NCBI GenBank assembly: GCA_050944355.1
Contig: JBMNQX010000001.1
Span: 310,001 to 374,000 of the forward strand
Direction: 5' to 3'
DNA from: UBA4285 sp050944355
Lineage (GTDB): Bacteria; Bacillota; Clostridia; Lachnospirales; Lachnospiraceae
Length of the DNA stretch: 64,000 nt
The notes beneath the pieces were generated by a model. It saw only the letters and a list, made by a program, of their open reading frames with translations. It was not told where the DNA came from and searched no databases. Shown here one piece after another: positions 8,215 through 16,129 of this stretch (its first letter is position 1; every line of letters starts with the position of its first letter). Position numbers and translations under genes: made by a program.

Positions 8215-9297
8215 TTAAGAATCTGATTCAGATGAATTGTTTTCCCGGCGGAGATGCACCTTATTTCGGGCATTCCGCCGGTTTTCTTCTGCCTGGTCAG
8301 CATAATGCCGGCGGGTTGTATTGACGTCTTTATGGCCGAGTACGTCGGCCACAAGGTATATGTCGTGTGTTTCCTGATACAGGTTGGTGCCATATGTGGA
8401 GCGGAGTTTGTGAGGCGTAATGTGCTTCACGGTCGTTACAGTCTGCGCGTATTTCTTCACCATATATTCGATGGAACGGACGCCAAGGCGTGTCCCTTTT
8501 TGCGAGAGAAACAGAGCTTCCCTGTCGGAATCCACAGCCTGGAGCGTTTTTCTCTTTTTGAGATAGGGCAGCAGCGCGTCTCTTACTTCATCGCCGAAGT
8601 AGACGAAACTTTCAGCGCCGCCTTTTCGGATGATGCGGATTCGATCGTTGTCAAGATCGACATCTTTTACATCAAGTCCTGCGCACTCCGAGACACGGAT
8701 ACCGGTGCCAAGCATAAGAGTGAGGAGTGCCAGATCGCGCTCCTTTAATTTGTTGTGGAAGACAAGCTGCTGCTTGGTGAGATGATCACCGGATTCGACG
8801 TTATCAAGAAATTCGGCGACCTCGTTCGGGTCCATGCGGATGATCGCTTTGTCGTGGATCTTCGGAACCTGAACCTTGACGGCCGGATTGGACGGAATTT
8901 TGTCCATGCGGTAGAGATAAGCAAAAAGTGCCCGGATCGAGCAGAGTTTGCGCTTGAGAGCGCGGTCGCCATTTGATACGAGTTCCGCCTGATCGTTGCG
9001 GTAAACCCTTTCGTGGCGCAGGAAGGTTTCGATCTGAGGCGCCGTGATAGCACCGAATTGTTCCAGTGTCACGTCTTTCGTTTCAAGTCCGTTCAGAGTT
9101 GGTATTTCCGTGACAAGATACCGGAAAAAGTTTCGGATGTCCCACGCATATGCAAGCTGTGTCCGGGGCTGTCTTGAAAATTCTATCGAGTTGAAATATT
9201 CAGCCACATAAGACGGAAGCTCTTTTAATATTTTTTCGAGTTTTTCCGCATAGTCAATTTGCTTTTGCTCTGTGTAAGTATTGGTTTTACCGGCCAT
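8215..9297 (-). CDS. Tyrosine recombinase (XerC/XerD-like)
   Basis: A 360-residue site-specific recombinase. The N-terminal SAM-like DNA-binding domain spans about residues 25-140. The catalytic domain has all six expected residues: Arg in GTGIRVSE, Lys in IIRKGG, His and Arg in TPHKLRSTYG, His in VLGHKDVNTTRRHYA, and Tyr in that same motif. This is the length and style of chromosomal XerC/D-like proteins of Clostridia, not of a phage integrase. No attachment repeats, excisionase or cargo genes flank it, so it does not mark a mobile element. The upstream gap holds an inverted repeat (9377-9400) that could be a regulatory or recombination site. Confidence 0.9.
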   Translation of the reverse strand: MAGKTNTYTEQKQIDYAEKLEKILKELPSYVAEYFNSIEFSRQPRTQLAYAWDIRNFFRYLVTEIPTLNGLETKDVTLEQFGAITAPQIETFLRHERVYRNDQAELVSNGDRALKRKLCSIRALFAYLYRMDKIPSNPAVKVQVPKIHDKAIIRMDPNEVAEFLDNVESGDHLTKQQLVFHNKLKERDLALLTLMLGTGIRVSECAGLDVKDVDLDNDRIRIIRKGGAESFVYFGDEVRDALLPYLKKRKTLQAVDSDREALFLSQKGTRLGVRSIEYMVKKYAQTVTTVKHITPHKLRSTYGTNLYQETHDIYLVADVLGHKDVNTTRRHYADQAEENRRNARNKVHLRRENNSSESDS

Positions 9298-9376
9298 ATA
9301 TAAAAATCCTCATGCTCATGTACACATAAAAAACAACAGTTACAGACATACTCTGAAAAGAGCAGACACACATCTA

Positions 9377-9400
9377 TTCGCTAAACGCAAGTTTAACGAA
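9377..9400. repeat. Imperfect inverted repeat upstream of recombinase
   Basis: Arms TTCGCTAAAC and GTTTAACGAA (9 of 10 positions complementary) flank a central GCAA. The left 13 bases, TTCGCTAAACGCA, recur exactly at 10752-10764 upstream of the helicase gene. It may be an operator or a recombinase core site; the protein that binds it is unknown. Confidence 0.55.
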
Positions 9401-9490
9401 ATAACAGTGGTGATTTCAGTGTAATCGGTTCTGTGCTGTTTTTCAAGCCCCTGAAGGCTATCTTTTTCTGCTTTTCCGCACGGTATTCTG

Positions 9491-10690
9491 TCATTCTGTG
9501 GATATGAGCTTTCCGCCGTCCGGCCGGACTTCATTGATTGAAACATTCAGTCTATGTGCGTACTGTCCGATTTTTTCTTTTTCTCCGGCTTCGCATATCG
9601 CAATGTTTGTTCCGTGTTGTCCGTTTCGTCCGGTCCGTCCGGCTCGGTTTACGTACGTTCGTATATCCTCTGGAAGCCTGTACTGAATGACGGCCGCAAT
9701 ACTTCCGAGATTCATACCGCGGCCGAGTGCGTCCGTTGTAATCATGATGCTGGTCTGCCCGTCATCAAAACGCTTTTTCTGATTGCGGATTTCAGCCTTG
9801 TCCGCCTGGCCGTCTATATAAGAAACCCTGTAGCCTCTGTGATTCAGTTTCATGTAGATCTGCCGGATCTCATATACATTTGATGTAAATATAAGTATTC
9901 TATCATCTTTCTTGAATGTATTGATAATCTGTCTGGCAGTCTCAAAACGCATTCTGAGTGTCGTGTATACAACCAGATTGCGGACAGTTCCCGGTATATG
10001 GATTGACGCATCCCGGAATTCTGTATACGGATGCCGTACAATCGCGTCGAACAAAGATTCGGCCCGCCTGTTGAGAGTCGCGGAAAATCCCAGAATCTGT
10101 GTGTCCTTCAGAAATTTTGACGCAATATAGATGCAGTCGTCGCGGAACGAATGACTGCTGAGCTCATCGGCCTCGTCAAGGACCAGGATCTGCGTCATTT
10201 CCGGAAATTCCCGCTTGAGTGCGGCATTTTGAACATGCAGTTTCCGATCATCGATGTACTTTCGGATCACGCCGGGTGTTCCGACGATAAAATTCGGATG
10301 CTTTTTGCGGAGCTCTTCGAGCTGTCTGTTGCGGCTTCGTTCCGTGAGCAGAGCCACTGCCGAATATTCATATCTCGGACCTGCCTGGCTGAGATCTTTG
10401 ATTTCTCTGATTGTCTGATGAACCAGCTCCGAAGAAGGAACAAGAATGATTCCAAAAAGACCGCTCATCGTCAGCGGATTAAAGCGCACAGCGAGCGGCA
10501 GGAGGTATGAGTATGTCTTGCCGGACCCTGTCTCTGACATCCCCAGAAAGCTTCTTCCTGAGGCGATGAGGTCATACGAAGCGCTCTGAATTTCAGTAGG
10601 ACTGACAATTCCTTTCTGCTTCAGATACGCTGTCAATGCGGCCGGAAGGCCGATATTTGAAAATGAAGAAATATTTCGTGTCTCTTCCAT
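9491..10690 (-). CDS. DEAD-box RNA helicase
   Basis: A 399-residue ATP-dependent RNA helicase consisting of the two RecA-like domains with almost no C-terminal tail. Motifs in order: Q motif SPTEIQSASYDLI; Walker A SETGSGKT; PSSELVHQT; VGTPGVI; VLDEADE (motif II); FSATLN (III); ILIFTSNVYE; TTDALGRGMNLG (V); NRAGRTGRNG (VI). It probably remodels RNA in ribosome assembly or decay, but has no targeting domain. I chose the ATG at 10690 (MEETRN) because GAGGAATTTTCTT precedes it. A TTG 36 bases upstream lacks a good site. The shared TTCGCTAAACGCA motif lies about 65 bases upstream. Confidence 0.92.
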   Translation of the reverse strand: MEETRNISSFSNIGLPAALTAYLKQKGIVSPTEIQSASYDLIASGRSFLGMSETGSGKTYSYLLPLAVRFNPLTMSGLFGIILVPSSELVHQTIREIKDLSQAGPRYEYSAVALLTERSRNRQLEELRKKHPNFIVGTPGVIRKYIDDRKLHVQNAALKREFPEMTQILVLDEADELSSHSFRDDCIYIASKFLKDTQILGFSATLNRRAESLFDAIVRHPYTEFRDASIHIPGTVRNLVVYTTLRMRFETARQIINTFKKDDRILIFTSNVYEIRQIYMKLNHRGYRVSYIDGQADKAEIRNQKKRFDDGQTSIMITTDALGRGMNLGSIAAVIQYRLPEDIRTYVNRAGRTGRNGQHGTNIAICEAGEKEKIGQYAHRLNVSINEVRPDGGKLISTE

Positions 10691-10751
10691 AAGAAAATTC
10701 CTCAGCTGATAAGACTTGAACGGCAAGGAGGTTCACGCTGACAGCCATTAT

Positions 10752-10764
10752 TTCGCTAAACGCA
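10752..10764. promoter_or_regulatory. Second copy of TTCGCTAAACGCA motif
   Basis: Exact 13-base copy of the left arm and centre of the inverted repeat at 9377-9400; the right arm is not conserved here. Both copies lie about 60-100 bases upstream of minus-strand starts in the same orientation, which suggests a shared promoter element or operator. The remaining bases of the 10691-10857 gap show nothing else clear. Confidence 0.4.
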
Positions 10765-10857
10765 GTAAAACCCTTGCCGAGTCAAGCCTATCATAATTTG
10801 AGAGGTTTTTCTATCCGGAATCGCGACAGAATTAATTTCAGGATGATTTGCGCAGCT

Positions 10858-11256
10858 TTATCCTACATCGTCTGTGTTCGAGACCCAGTAATAAATTACA
10901 AGCTTATTTCCGGTTTTAATCGTGTCGTCAGAAAGTCCGTTGACATTTTTTACGTTGTCGATGTAGTCCTGGCGGTTTTCATATGACGAATCATAGTACT
11001 TTCCCGCGATGTCCCACAGAGTTTCGTTGCGCTCAATCGTTATACTTGTGTAGTATTTTGCCTTTTGTTCTGATATGGACGGCGTTGCGGACACAGTCGA
11101 TGTTTTGAGCATGACAAATATGGCAACGACGGCCGCTGCCGTCAGCGCCAGAAACAGCACTCTTCTCTTCTCTGCTCTTCTCCTGCGGGCCGCCATCTTC
11201 CTGCGGTGATCTCCCCCGAATCTCTCTGAATTATCTCTTGCAGACCTGTATTCCAT
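10858..11256 (-). CDS. SOS-regulated LysM membrane protein, YneA-like
   Basis: A 132-residue protein with a very basic N-terminal cytoplasmic segment (HRRKMAARRRRAEKRR), one membrane helix (about residues 34-52), and an extracytoplasmic LysM domain, which contains ERNETLWDIAGKYY. This is the architecture of YneA and related SOS division inhibitors of Gram-positive bacteria, which delay septation after DNA damage. The promoter region carries three LexA-type boxes, which strongly supports that role. ATG 11256 is chosen over GTG 11262 because GGGGTG sits seven bases upstream of the ATG. lexA itself is about 4 kb away rather than divergent, as it is from yneA in Bacillus. Confidence 0.82.
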   Translation of the reverse strand: MEYRSARDNSERFGGDHRRKMAARRRRAEKRRVLFLALTAAAVVAIFVMLKTSTVSATPSISEQKAKYYTSITIERNETLWDIAGKYYDSSYENRQDYIDNVKNVNGLSDDTIKTGNKLVIYYWVSNTDDVG

Positions 11257-11281
11257 ACTCACTCACCCCACATGAATAAGC

Positions 11282-11353
11282 GAACGTTTGTTCGTATACC
11301 AACATTATAGCATGCGAACATTTGTTTGCAAGAAGAAAATCGAAAATTTGTTC
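11282..11353 (-). promoter_or_regulatory. Three LexA (SOS) boxes
   Basis: Box 1 is GAACGTTTGTTC (11282-11293), a full match to the GAACnnnnGTTC consensus. Box 2 is GAACATTTGTTT (11316-11327). Box 3 is GAAAATTTGTTC (11342-11353). They surround the promoter at 11304-11331: box 1 lies downstream of the -10, box 2 touches the -35 and spacer, and box 3 lies upstream. Bound LexA should block transcription of the LysM gene tightly. Confidence 0.85.
11304..11331 (-). promoter_or_regulatory. Promoter of the LysM/YneA-like gene
   Basis: On the minus strand TTGCAA (11331-11326) and TATAAT (11309-11304) are 16 bases apart. Transcription would start near 11297, inside the first LexA box region. Confidence 0.75.
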
Positions 11354-11354
11354 G

Positions 11355-11397
11355 AAAAAGAAAGACGCTGTTACACGAATTACTCCGTGTAACAGCG
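11355..11397 (-). terminator. Terminator of the TRAP-TAXI operon
   Basis: A perfect 12-bp stem, CGCTGTTACACG (11366-11377) with CGTGTAACAGCG (11386-11397). On the minus strand it is followed by a T-rich stretch. It separates the transporter operon from the SOS-regulated gene. Confidence 0.8.
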
Positions 11398-11422
11398 CCG
11401 CAAAATTTCAGATACGTAAATG

Positions 11423-13411
11423 TCAGGCGGCAGCAGCTTTTGCTGTTTTGCTCATCTGGTGCTGAACGAAGACGGATCCGAATACGAGGACAAGACCCAG
11501 TATATCAGTGAGCGTCTCAGGCGCGATCAGCATCAGGCCGCCGACGGCAAAGAGAATCCGGATGATGACCGGAACTTTTACGAAGAGATAGCCTTCAAAT
11601 GCCGCACCGAGAGCAAACAGGCCGATCAGAGTCGTGCAGGTCACCACGATTACGTCCAGAGCCGTCGAATCGACCAGAATCAATGCCGGGTTGTAACAGA
11701 TAACATATGGAACCATAAAGGCCGCTATAGCCAGCTGAGACGCTCTGAAGGCCGTCTTCATCGGATTGGCTTTTGCGATGGCTGCACCGGCGTATGCGGC
11801 AAGGGCGACAGGCGGCGTGATGTCGGCCACAATGCCGAAATAGAATACGAAGAAGTGCGCGGCGATGGCCGGAACACCCATGCGGGTCAGAATCGGCGCA
11901 CAGGTCGCCGCCATGATGCAGTACGTTGCGGTCGTCGGAACACCCATGCCGAGCACGATGCAGCAGAGCATAGTGAGAACGAGCGCAATGATCAGATGCG
12001 AACCGGCCACGGAGATGATGCCGTTTATGAGCTCGTTCGCGAGACCGGTCATTGTTATAGATCCTGAGATGATGCCGGCAACACCGCAGGCGGCCGCCAC
12101 AGTGATTGTGCCCTTTCCGCCCGCTTCCAGCGCGTCGAAAAATTTCTTCGGTGTGATGCGGTTTTCTTTGTTGAACAGACTGACGACGATCGAGAGGAGA
12201 ATGGAATAAGCCGCTGCTCTCTGCATCGTCATGTAGTTGCCGGAAACCCAGATCACAAGCATGACAAGAGGCAGAAGCAGATAGAGCTTTTTCAACAGAT
12301 CCCGCATGTGAGGAATCTGCTCCTTCGGGATGCCGGAAAGTCCTTCTTTTTTCGCCTCAAGGTGAACCGAGATAAATATGCCGCTGAAATACAGAAGCGC
12401 CGGAATGATCGCCGCGACCAGAATTTCTGAATACGGAATGCCGAGGAAATCGGCCATCAGGAAGGCCGCTGCCCCCATGATCGGCGGCATGATCTGACCG
12501 CCGGTCGAAGCTGCCGCCTCAACCGCGCCGGCAAATTCCGGTTTGAATCCGGTCTTTTTCATCATCGGTATCGTGACAGAACCCGTCGTAACGGTATTTC
12601 CGACCGAAGAGCCGGAAACCATGCCGCAGAGAGCCGAAGAAATGACAGACACCTTTGCCGGACCGCCCGAATACCGCCCGGCGACGCAGTTTGCCAGTGA
12701 GATGAAGAACTGTGAAATCCCGGTCCGCTCAAGAAACGCGCCGAAAATAATGAAGATCACGATGTACCGAGAGCACACGTTGACAGGAGTCGAGAATATT
12801 CCCTCTTTCGTGTAGAAAATATTCCGGACGAAATAGCGGACTCTGCCGTAAAACGAAGGGTTGGTCAGCCCGAAGCCGAGCGCGTAAACCACGAAAAACA
12901 GAGCGACAATCAGAATCGGCAGTCCGACACAGCGTCTTGTGACCTCGAGCAGGATCACGATGCCGATGATGCCGATCACGATCTGATACGGCTGAAAACG
13001 GGTTCCCTGCTGGATAATGGCTTCCGCGTTAAACGTGAAGTAAAAGTAGGAAAACATGCCGGCAATCATCATCACAATGTCATACCACGGCATGTAATTT
13101 TCCCGGGTATCTCCCTTCTTTGCCGGATAAATCAAAAATCCCATCAGAATGATGAGCCCCAGGAAGGATGTCAGCCGGATTTCCTCAAGAAACGTCGCGA
13201 AAAGCGTCACCCAGATGCACCAGATGGAAAATGCGATCACGATGCACTTGACTGCCATCCCCGGTGCACCGGTCCAGATTCTCGTATTCGATTCCCGGTC
13301 GTATTTTTTCATTACGGCATCGACGGACTGTGCCGCATCCATTTCCGACGCGCCGCTGGAAGAAGTGTTCTCGGGATTTTTCCCCTGTGTATTTGTATTG
13401 TTCTTTCCCAT
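11423..13411 (-). CDS. TRAP transporter permease, fused small and large subunits
   Basis: A 662-residue membrane protein of the fused 4TM/12TM TRAP type. After a hydrophilic N-terminus (about 50 residues), the first four helices correspond to the Q subunit. The large part contains GAFLERTGISQFF, GSSVGNTVTTGSVTIPMMKK, ASTGGQIMPPIMGAAAFLM and the repeated MGVPTTATYCIMAATCAPIL, all typical of DctM-like subunits. It imports organic acids with a TAXI-type binding protein, using an ion gradient. It lies 18 bases downstream of that binding protein gene, so the two form one operon. The substrate is not predictable. AGAAGAGG lies very close to the ATG. Confidence 0.93.
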   Translation of the reverse strand: MGKNNTNTQGKNPENTSSSGASEMDAAQSVDAVMKKYDRESNTRIWTGAPGMAVKCIVIAFSIWCIWVTLFATFLEEIRLTSFLGLIILMGFLIYPAKKGDTRENYMPWYDIVMMIAGMFSYFYFTFNAEAIIQQGTRFQPYQIVIGIIGIVILLEVTRRCVGLPILIVALFFVVYALGFGLTNPSFYGRVRYFVRNIFYTKEGIFSTPVNVCSRYIVIFIIFGAFLERTGISQFFISLANCVAGRYSGGPAKVSVISSALCGMVSGSSVGNTVTTGSVTIPMMKKTGFKPEFAGAVEAAASTGGQIMPPIMGAAAFLMADFLGIPYSEILVAAIIPALLYFSGIFISVHLEAKKEGLSGIPKEQIPHMRDLLKKLYLLLPLVMLVIWVSGNYMTMQRAAAYSILLSIVVSLFNKENRITPKKFFDALEAGGKGTITVAAACGVAGIISGSITMTGLANELINGIISVAGSHLIIALVLTMLCCIVLGMGVPTTATYCIMAATCAPILTRMGVPAIAAHFFVFYFGIVADITPPVALAAYAGAAIAKANPMKTAFRASQLAIAAFMVPYVICYNPALILVDSTALDVIVVTCTTLIGLFALGAAFEGYLFVKVPVIIRILFAVGGLMLIAPETLTDILGLVLVFGSVFVQHQMSKTAKAAAA

Positions 13412-13429
13412 TCCTCTTCTGCCCCCTTA

Positions 13430-14413
13430 TTACAGCGTGTCGTCCGCCGGATCCAGTGTCGTTACTTCGTATCCGTGTTCCTGATAATATCTGGCAGCGC
13501 CGGCATGAAACGGTGCCGCGCTGACGCTCACGGCATTTTCCAGGGAGAGTTCCGAACCCTTTGCGTTTTCTGCCGAAATTTCATCGATATGATCGAAAAT
13601 GGCCGCCGTCATCTGATAGACGAGATCATCGGAAAGACTCGCGGAAACAATGATCGTAGCCTCTACTGCGATTGTCTCGACGTCCGTGTCCTGACCGGGA
13701 TATGTCCCTGCCGCTATTGTCTGCTTTGTATAGTAAGGATGCTCGGTCAGGAGCTTTTCCTGCAGATCTCCGTCAATCGGAATAAAGGAGACGCCGTTTG
13801 TCGTGGCGAGCTCTGTGATGGCAGGGGTGGGCGCGCCGGCTACGATGAATGCCGCGTCGATCATTCCGTCTTTCAGCGCCTCTTTACTGGCGTCAAATGA
13901 CTGGTACTGCGGCTTGATGTCATCGAGGGTGAGACCGGCTGCTTCGAGCACATCAATCGCATTGAAATATACGCCGGATCCCGCTTCGCCGATGGAAACT
14001 CTCTTTCCGCGCAGATCTTCAACGGACTGAATGCTGGAATCCATGGAAAAGAGCTGAACGGTCTCATTGTAGAGAGCGCCCAGTACCCGGAAATCATGCG
14101 TGGGACCGTCACTCTCAAACGACTTTGTGCCATTCCACGCGTACGCGCAGACGTCGGACTGCGTGAATCCCAGCTGGAAATCGCCATCCTGTATGGACTG
14201 GATATTTACCTTGGAACCGCCGGAACTGACAGCTGTGACCTTGGCATCGGAGTAATTTGTGATGTATTGTGCCAGAACACCGCCGTACGCGTAATATGTG
14301 CCGGCAGTACCGCCTGTGCCGAACATCATTCTTGTCTGGCCGCATCCGGACAGAAGCAGTGCGGCAGCGGTCATCAGAGCGGTGAATGCGCTGATCCATT
14401 TCTTCTTTTTCAC
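13430..14413 (-). CDS. TAXI-family TRAP solute-binding lipoprotein
   Basis: A 327-residue extracytoplasmic binding protein. The signal peptide ends in a lipobox, LLLSGCGQ (Cys near residue 24), so it is probably anchored as a lipoprotein. The diagnostic TAXI start FGTGGTAGTYYAYGG follows directly, with AVSSGGSKVNIQSIQ and RVSIGEAGSGVYFNAIDVLEAAG further on. It captures a carboxylate-type solute for the fused permease downstream. AGGAGGGGA precedes the start. A 23-base perfect-arm inverted repeat at 14446-14468 lies about 33 bases upstream and may be an operator. Confidence 0.93.
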   Translation of the reverse strand: MKKKKWISAFTALMTAAALLLSGCGQTRMMFGTGGTAGTYYAYGGVLAQYITNYSDAKVTAVSSGGSKVNIQSIQDGDFQLGFTQSDVCAYAWNGTKSFESDGPTHDFRVLGALYNETVQLFSMDSSIQSVEDLRGKRVSIGEAGSGVYFNAIDVLEAAGLTLDDIKPQYQSFDASKEALKDGMIDAAFIVAGAPTPAITELATTNGVSFIPIDGDLQEKLLTEHPYYTKQTIAAGTYPGQDTDVETIAVEATIIVSASLSDDLVYQMTAAIFDHIDEISAENAKGSELSLENAVSVSAAPFHAGAARYYQEHGYEVTTLDPADDTL

Positions 14414-14445
14414 AGCTGTCCCCTCCTGTAATTCACGAAAAATAT

Positions 14446-14468
14446 ATTTAAGAAAAATATTCTTAAAT
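14446..14468. promoter_or_regulatory. Inverted repeat upstream of the TRAP-TAXI operon
   Basis: Arms ATTTAAGAA (14446-14454) and TTCTTAAAT (14460-14468) are perfect complements around AAATA. Its position upstream of the minus-strand TAXI gene suggests a repressor or activator site. The rest of the 214-bp divergent gap is A/T-rich and must hold promoters in both directions, but no clear pair stands out. Confidence 0.55.
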
Positions 14469-14627
14469 TTGTTAAAAATTAATACTTATACATTACAGGA
14501 TTTTATCAGAATTTCACATAAAAATATAGTCTCGAATTATGGCGGACTTCCTGCTAAAGTAAAGGCATAAATGAGTTTATAAGCCGAGGCAGGCAGAAAT
14601 CTGCTTTTCTTCGGGCAGGAGGAAAAT

Positions 14628-15239
14628 ATGGACAGTCAGCTTAAACTTCCGGTTATTACGATCAGCCGCCAGTACGGAGCCGGAGGAAGAACAATCGCGA
14701 GGGGGCTTTCAAAAAAATTCGGAATTCCGTGGTATGACAAGGACTTTGTCTCGGAGACAGCCTTGAAATCAGGCTATTCAGAGGAGGATATAAATAGTGA
14801 AGGCGAGCGCCTTTCTGCCGGCAGCCGATTCCTGAATTCTGTTCTCAACTCGGCAGCTTCCTATTCCAGCTCACACGACGGCATTTATCTCGCCCAGAAA
14901 CAGGTCATCCTGGAACTTTCAGCCTCTCCCTGCATTATTGTCGGAAGATGTGCCAATTATATCCTGAAAGAAGCCAAAATCCCCTGCGTTTCCATATTCC
15001 TTTACGCGGATCTGAAGTCCCGGTTAAAGCGCGCAGCGGAACTCGGCGAAAATGGCGGCATGAACCTTGAGAAATACGTCGAAAAGGTCGACAGTCAGCG
15101 CGACACGTACTGCCGCAATTACACGCACCACCCTCTCGGCGATTGTTCACTCTATGATCTCTGCCTGAATACCGGGAGAATGTCTGTGGACGACAACGTG
15201 GAACTCTGCGCGAAAATGATCGAAGCGCTTTCGAGGTAA
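14628..15239 (+). CDS. Cytidylate-kinase-like P-loop protein (second copy)
   Basis: A 203-residue paralogue of the gene at 5077. It has the P-loop ITISRQYGAGGRTIARGL, then the shared segment PCIIVGRCANYIL, and a lid-like RLKRAAELGE...DSQRDTYCRNYTHH region. It belongs to the cytidylate-kinase-like family of unproven substrate. GGCAGGAGGAAAAT lies just upstream of the ATG. It is transcribed divergently from the TAXI transporter operon and ends in its own terminator, so it is probably monocistronic. Two copies within 10 kb suggest distinct substrates or regulation. Confidence 0.8.
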   Translation: MDSQLKLPVITISRQYGAGGRTIARGLSKKFGIPWYDKDFVSETALKSGYSEEDINSEGERLSAGSRFLNSVLNSAASYSSSHDGIYLAQKQVILELSASPCIIVGRCANYILKEAKIPCVSIFLYADLKSRLKRAAELGENGGMNLEKYVEKVDSQRDTYCRNYTHHPLGDCSLYDLCLNTGRMSVDDNVELCAKMIEALSR

Positions 15240-15288
15240 TTGCCCGTTGACATTCACAGCGCTGCCAGACGAACAGGTATGTCTTGTT

Positions 15289-15323
15289 ATCCGGATGCTG
15301 CTTTTTATGCGTCCGGATTTTCT
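15289..15323 (+). terminator. Terminator after second cytidylate-kinase-like gene
   Basis: ATCCGGATGC (15289-15298) pairs with GCGTCCGGAT (15309-15318), with one G-T pair, followed by TTTTCTT. It separates the kinase-like gene from the lexA promoter. Confidence 0.75.
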
Positions 15324-15337
15324 TCTGCGTCGGCACC

Positions 15338-15349
15338 GAATGTTTGTTC
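15338..15349 (+). promoter_or_regulatory. LexA box upstream of lexA
   Basis: GAATGTTTGTTC, within CGAATGTTTGTTCG, differs at one position from the GAACnnnnGTTC consensus. It ends about 10 bases before the lexA -35 element, consistent with autoregulation. Confidence 0.75.
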
Positions 15350-15358
15350 GATTTTTTG

Positions 15359-15387
15359 TTGAATTCCGGAAATAATAATGGTATGCT
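15359..15387 (+). promoter_or_regulatory. lexA promoter
   Basis: TTGAAT (15359-15364), a 17-base spacer, TATGCT (15382-15387). Transcription would start near 15394, about 22 bases before the start codon. Confidence 0.6.
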
Positions 15388-15415
15388 GTCACTATAAAAA
15401 TAACCGGGGTGTGTT

Positions 15416-16033
15416 ATGTCAGAGAAACTCAGCAAAAAGCAGGAAGAAATTCTTGCGTATATCAAAAGCGAAATTCTGAACAAAGGTTATCCGCCGTCCG
15501 TGCGGGATATCTGTCAGGCTGTGGGACTGAAGTCCACTTCATCCGTTCATGCGCATCTGGAAAAGCTGGAAGAATACGGATATATCCACAGAGATCCGGC
15601 GAAATCAAGGACTATTGAAATTCTCGATGACACATTCGGGGCACAGCGCAAAGAAATGGTCAATGTTCCGGAAGTCGGAACGGTCGCGGCCGGCACTCCC
15701 CTTCTTGCTGAGCAGAATATTACTGACTATATTCCGATTCCGGTCGAAATGCTCCCGAATGCCGAGACTTTTATCCTCAGGGTGCGCGGTGAAAGTATGA
15801 TCAATGCCGGCATTTTCAATGGGGACCGGCTGATTGTCGAGAGACAGAATACAGCGGAAAACGGTGAAATTGTCGTCGCGCTGATCGATGATTCCGCGAC
15901 CGTAAAGCGGTTTTATAAAGAGAACGGGCATGTCCGTCTTCAGCCGGAAAATGACGCGATGGATCCCATCATTGTTCCGAACTGCACGATTCTGGGCAAA
16001 GTTGTCGGTCTGTTCCGAACGGACATTTCTTAA
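15416..16033 (+). CDS. lexA: SOS repressor LexA
   Basis: LexA (205 residues) represses DNA-damage genes and cleaves itself when RecA filaments form. The N-terminal winged helix (about 1-70) contains GYPPSVRDICQAVGLKSTSS. The cleavage site is the Ala-Gly pair in VGTVAAGTP. The catalytic serine is in RGESMI and the lysine in ATVKRF. The length is standard. GGGGTG lies five bases before the ATG. A LexA box upstream supports autoregulation, and the YneA-like gene at 10858 is a clear regulon member in the same window. Confidence 0.96.
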   Translation: MSEKLSKKQEEILAYIKSEILNKGYPPSVRDICQAVGLKSTSSVHAHLEKLEEYGYIHRDPAKSRTIEILDDTFGAQRKEMVNVPEVGTVAAGTPLLAEQNITDYIPIPVEMLPNAETFILRVRGESMINAGIFNGDRLIVERQNTAENGEIVVALIDDSATVKRFYKENGHVRLQPENDAMDPIIVPNCTILGKVVGLFRTDIS

Positions 16034-16076
16034 ATTTTGCTTCAGGTTCTGACTTTTTAATTTTTTTTGCAGTATA

Positions 16077-16114
16077 AAAAGCCATGAGCATTTGTCATCT
16101 GCTTCATGGCTTTT
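16077..16114. terminator. Bidirectional terminator between lexA and rsfS
   Basis: AAAAGCCATGAGCA and TGCTTCATGGCTTTT form a long near-perfect stem flanked by A and T runs. It can end transcription of both convergent genes. Confidence 0.85.
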
Positions 16115-16129
16115 ATCTGTCAGCTTATA

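Noticed and set aside
8215..10764. Integrase, helicase and repeats as an integrated mobile element
   Set aside because: The repeats are only 13 bases and lie upstream of genes rather than at element ends. No excisionase, replication or cargo genes are present, and the recombinase is of the chromosomal XerC/D type.
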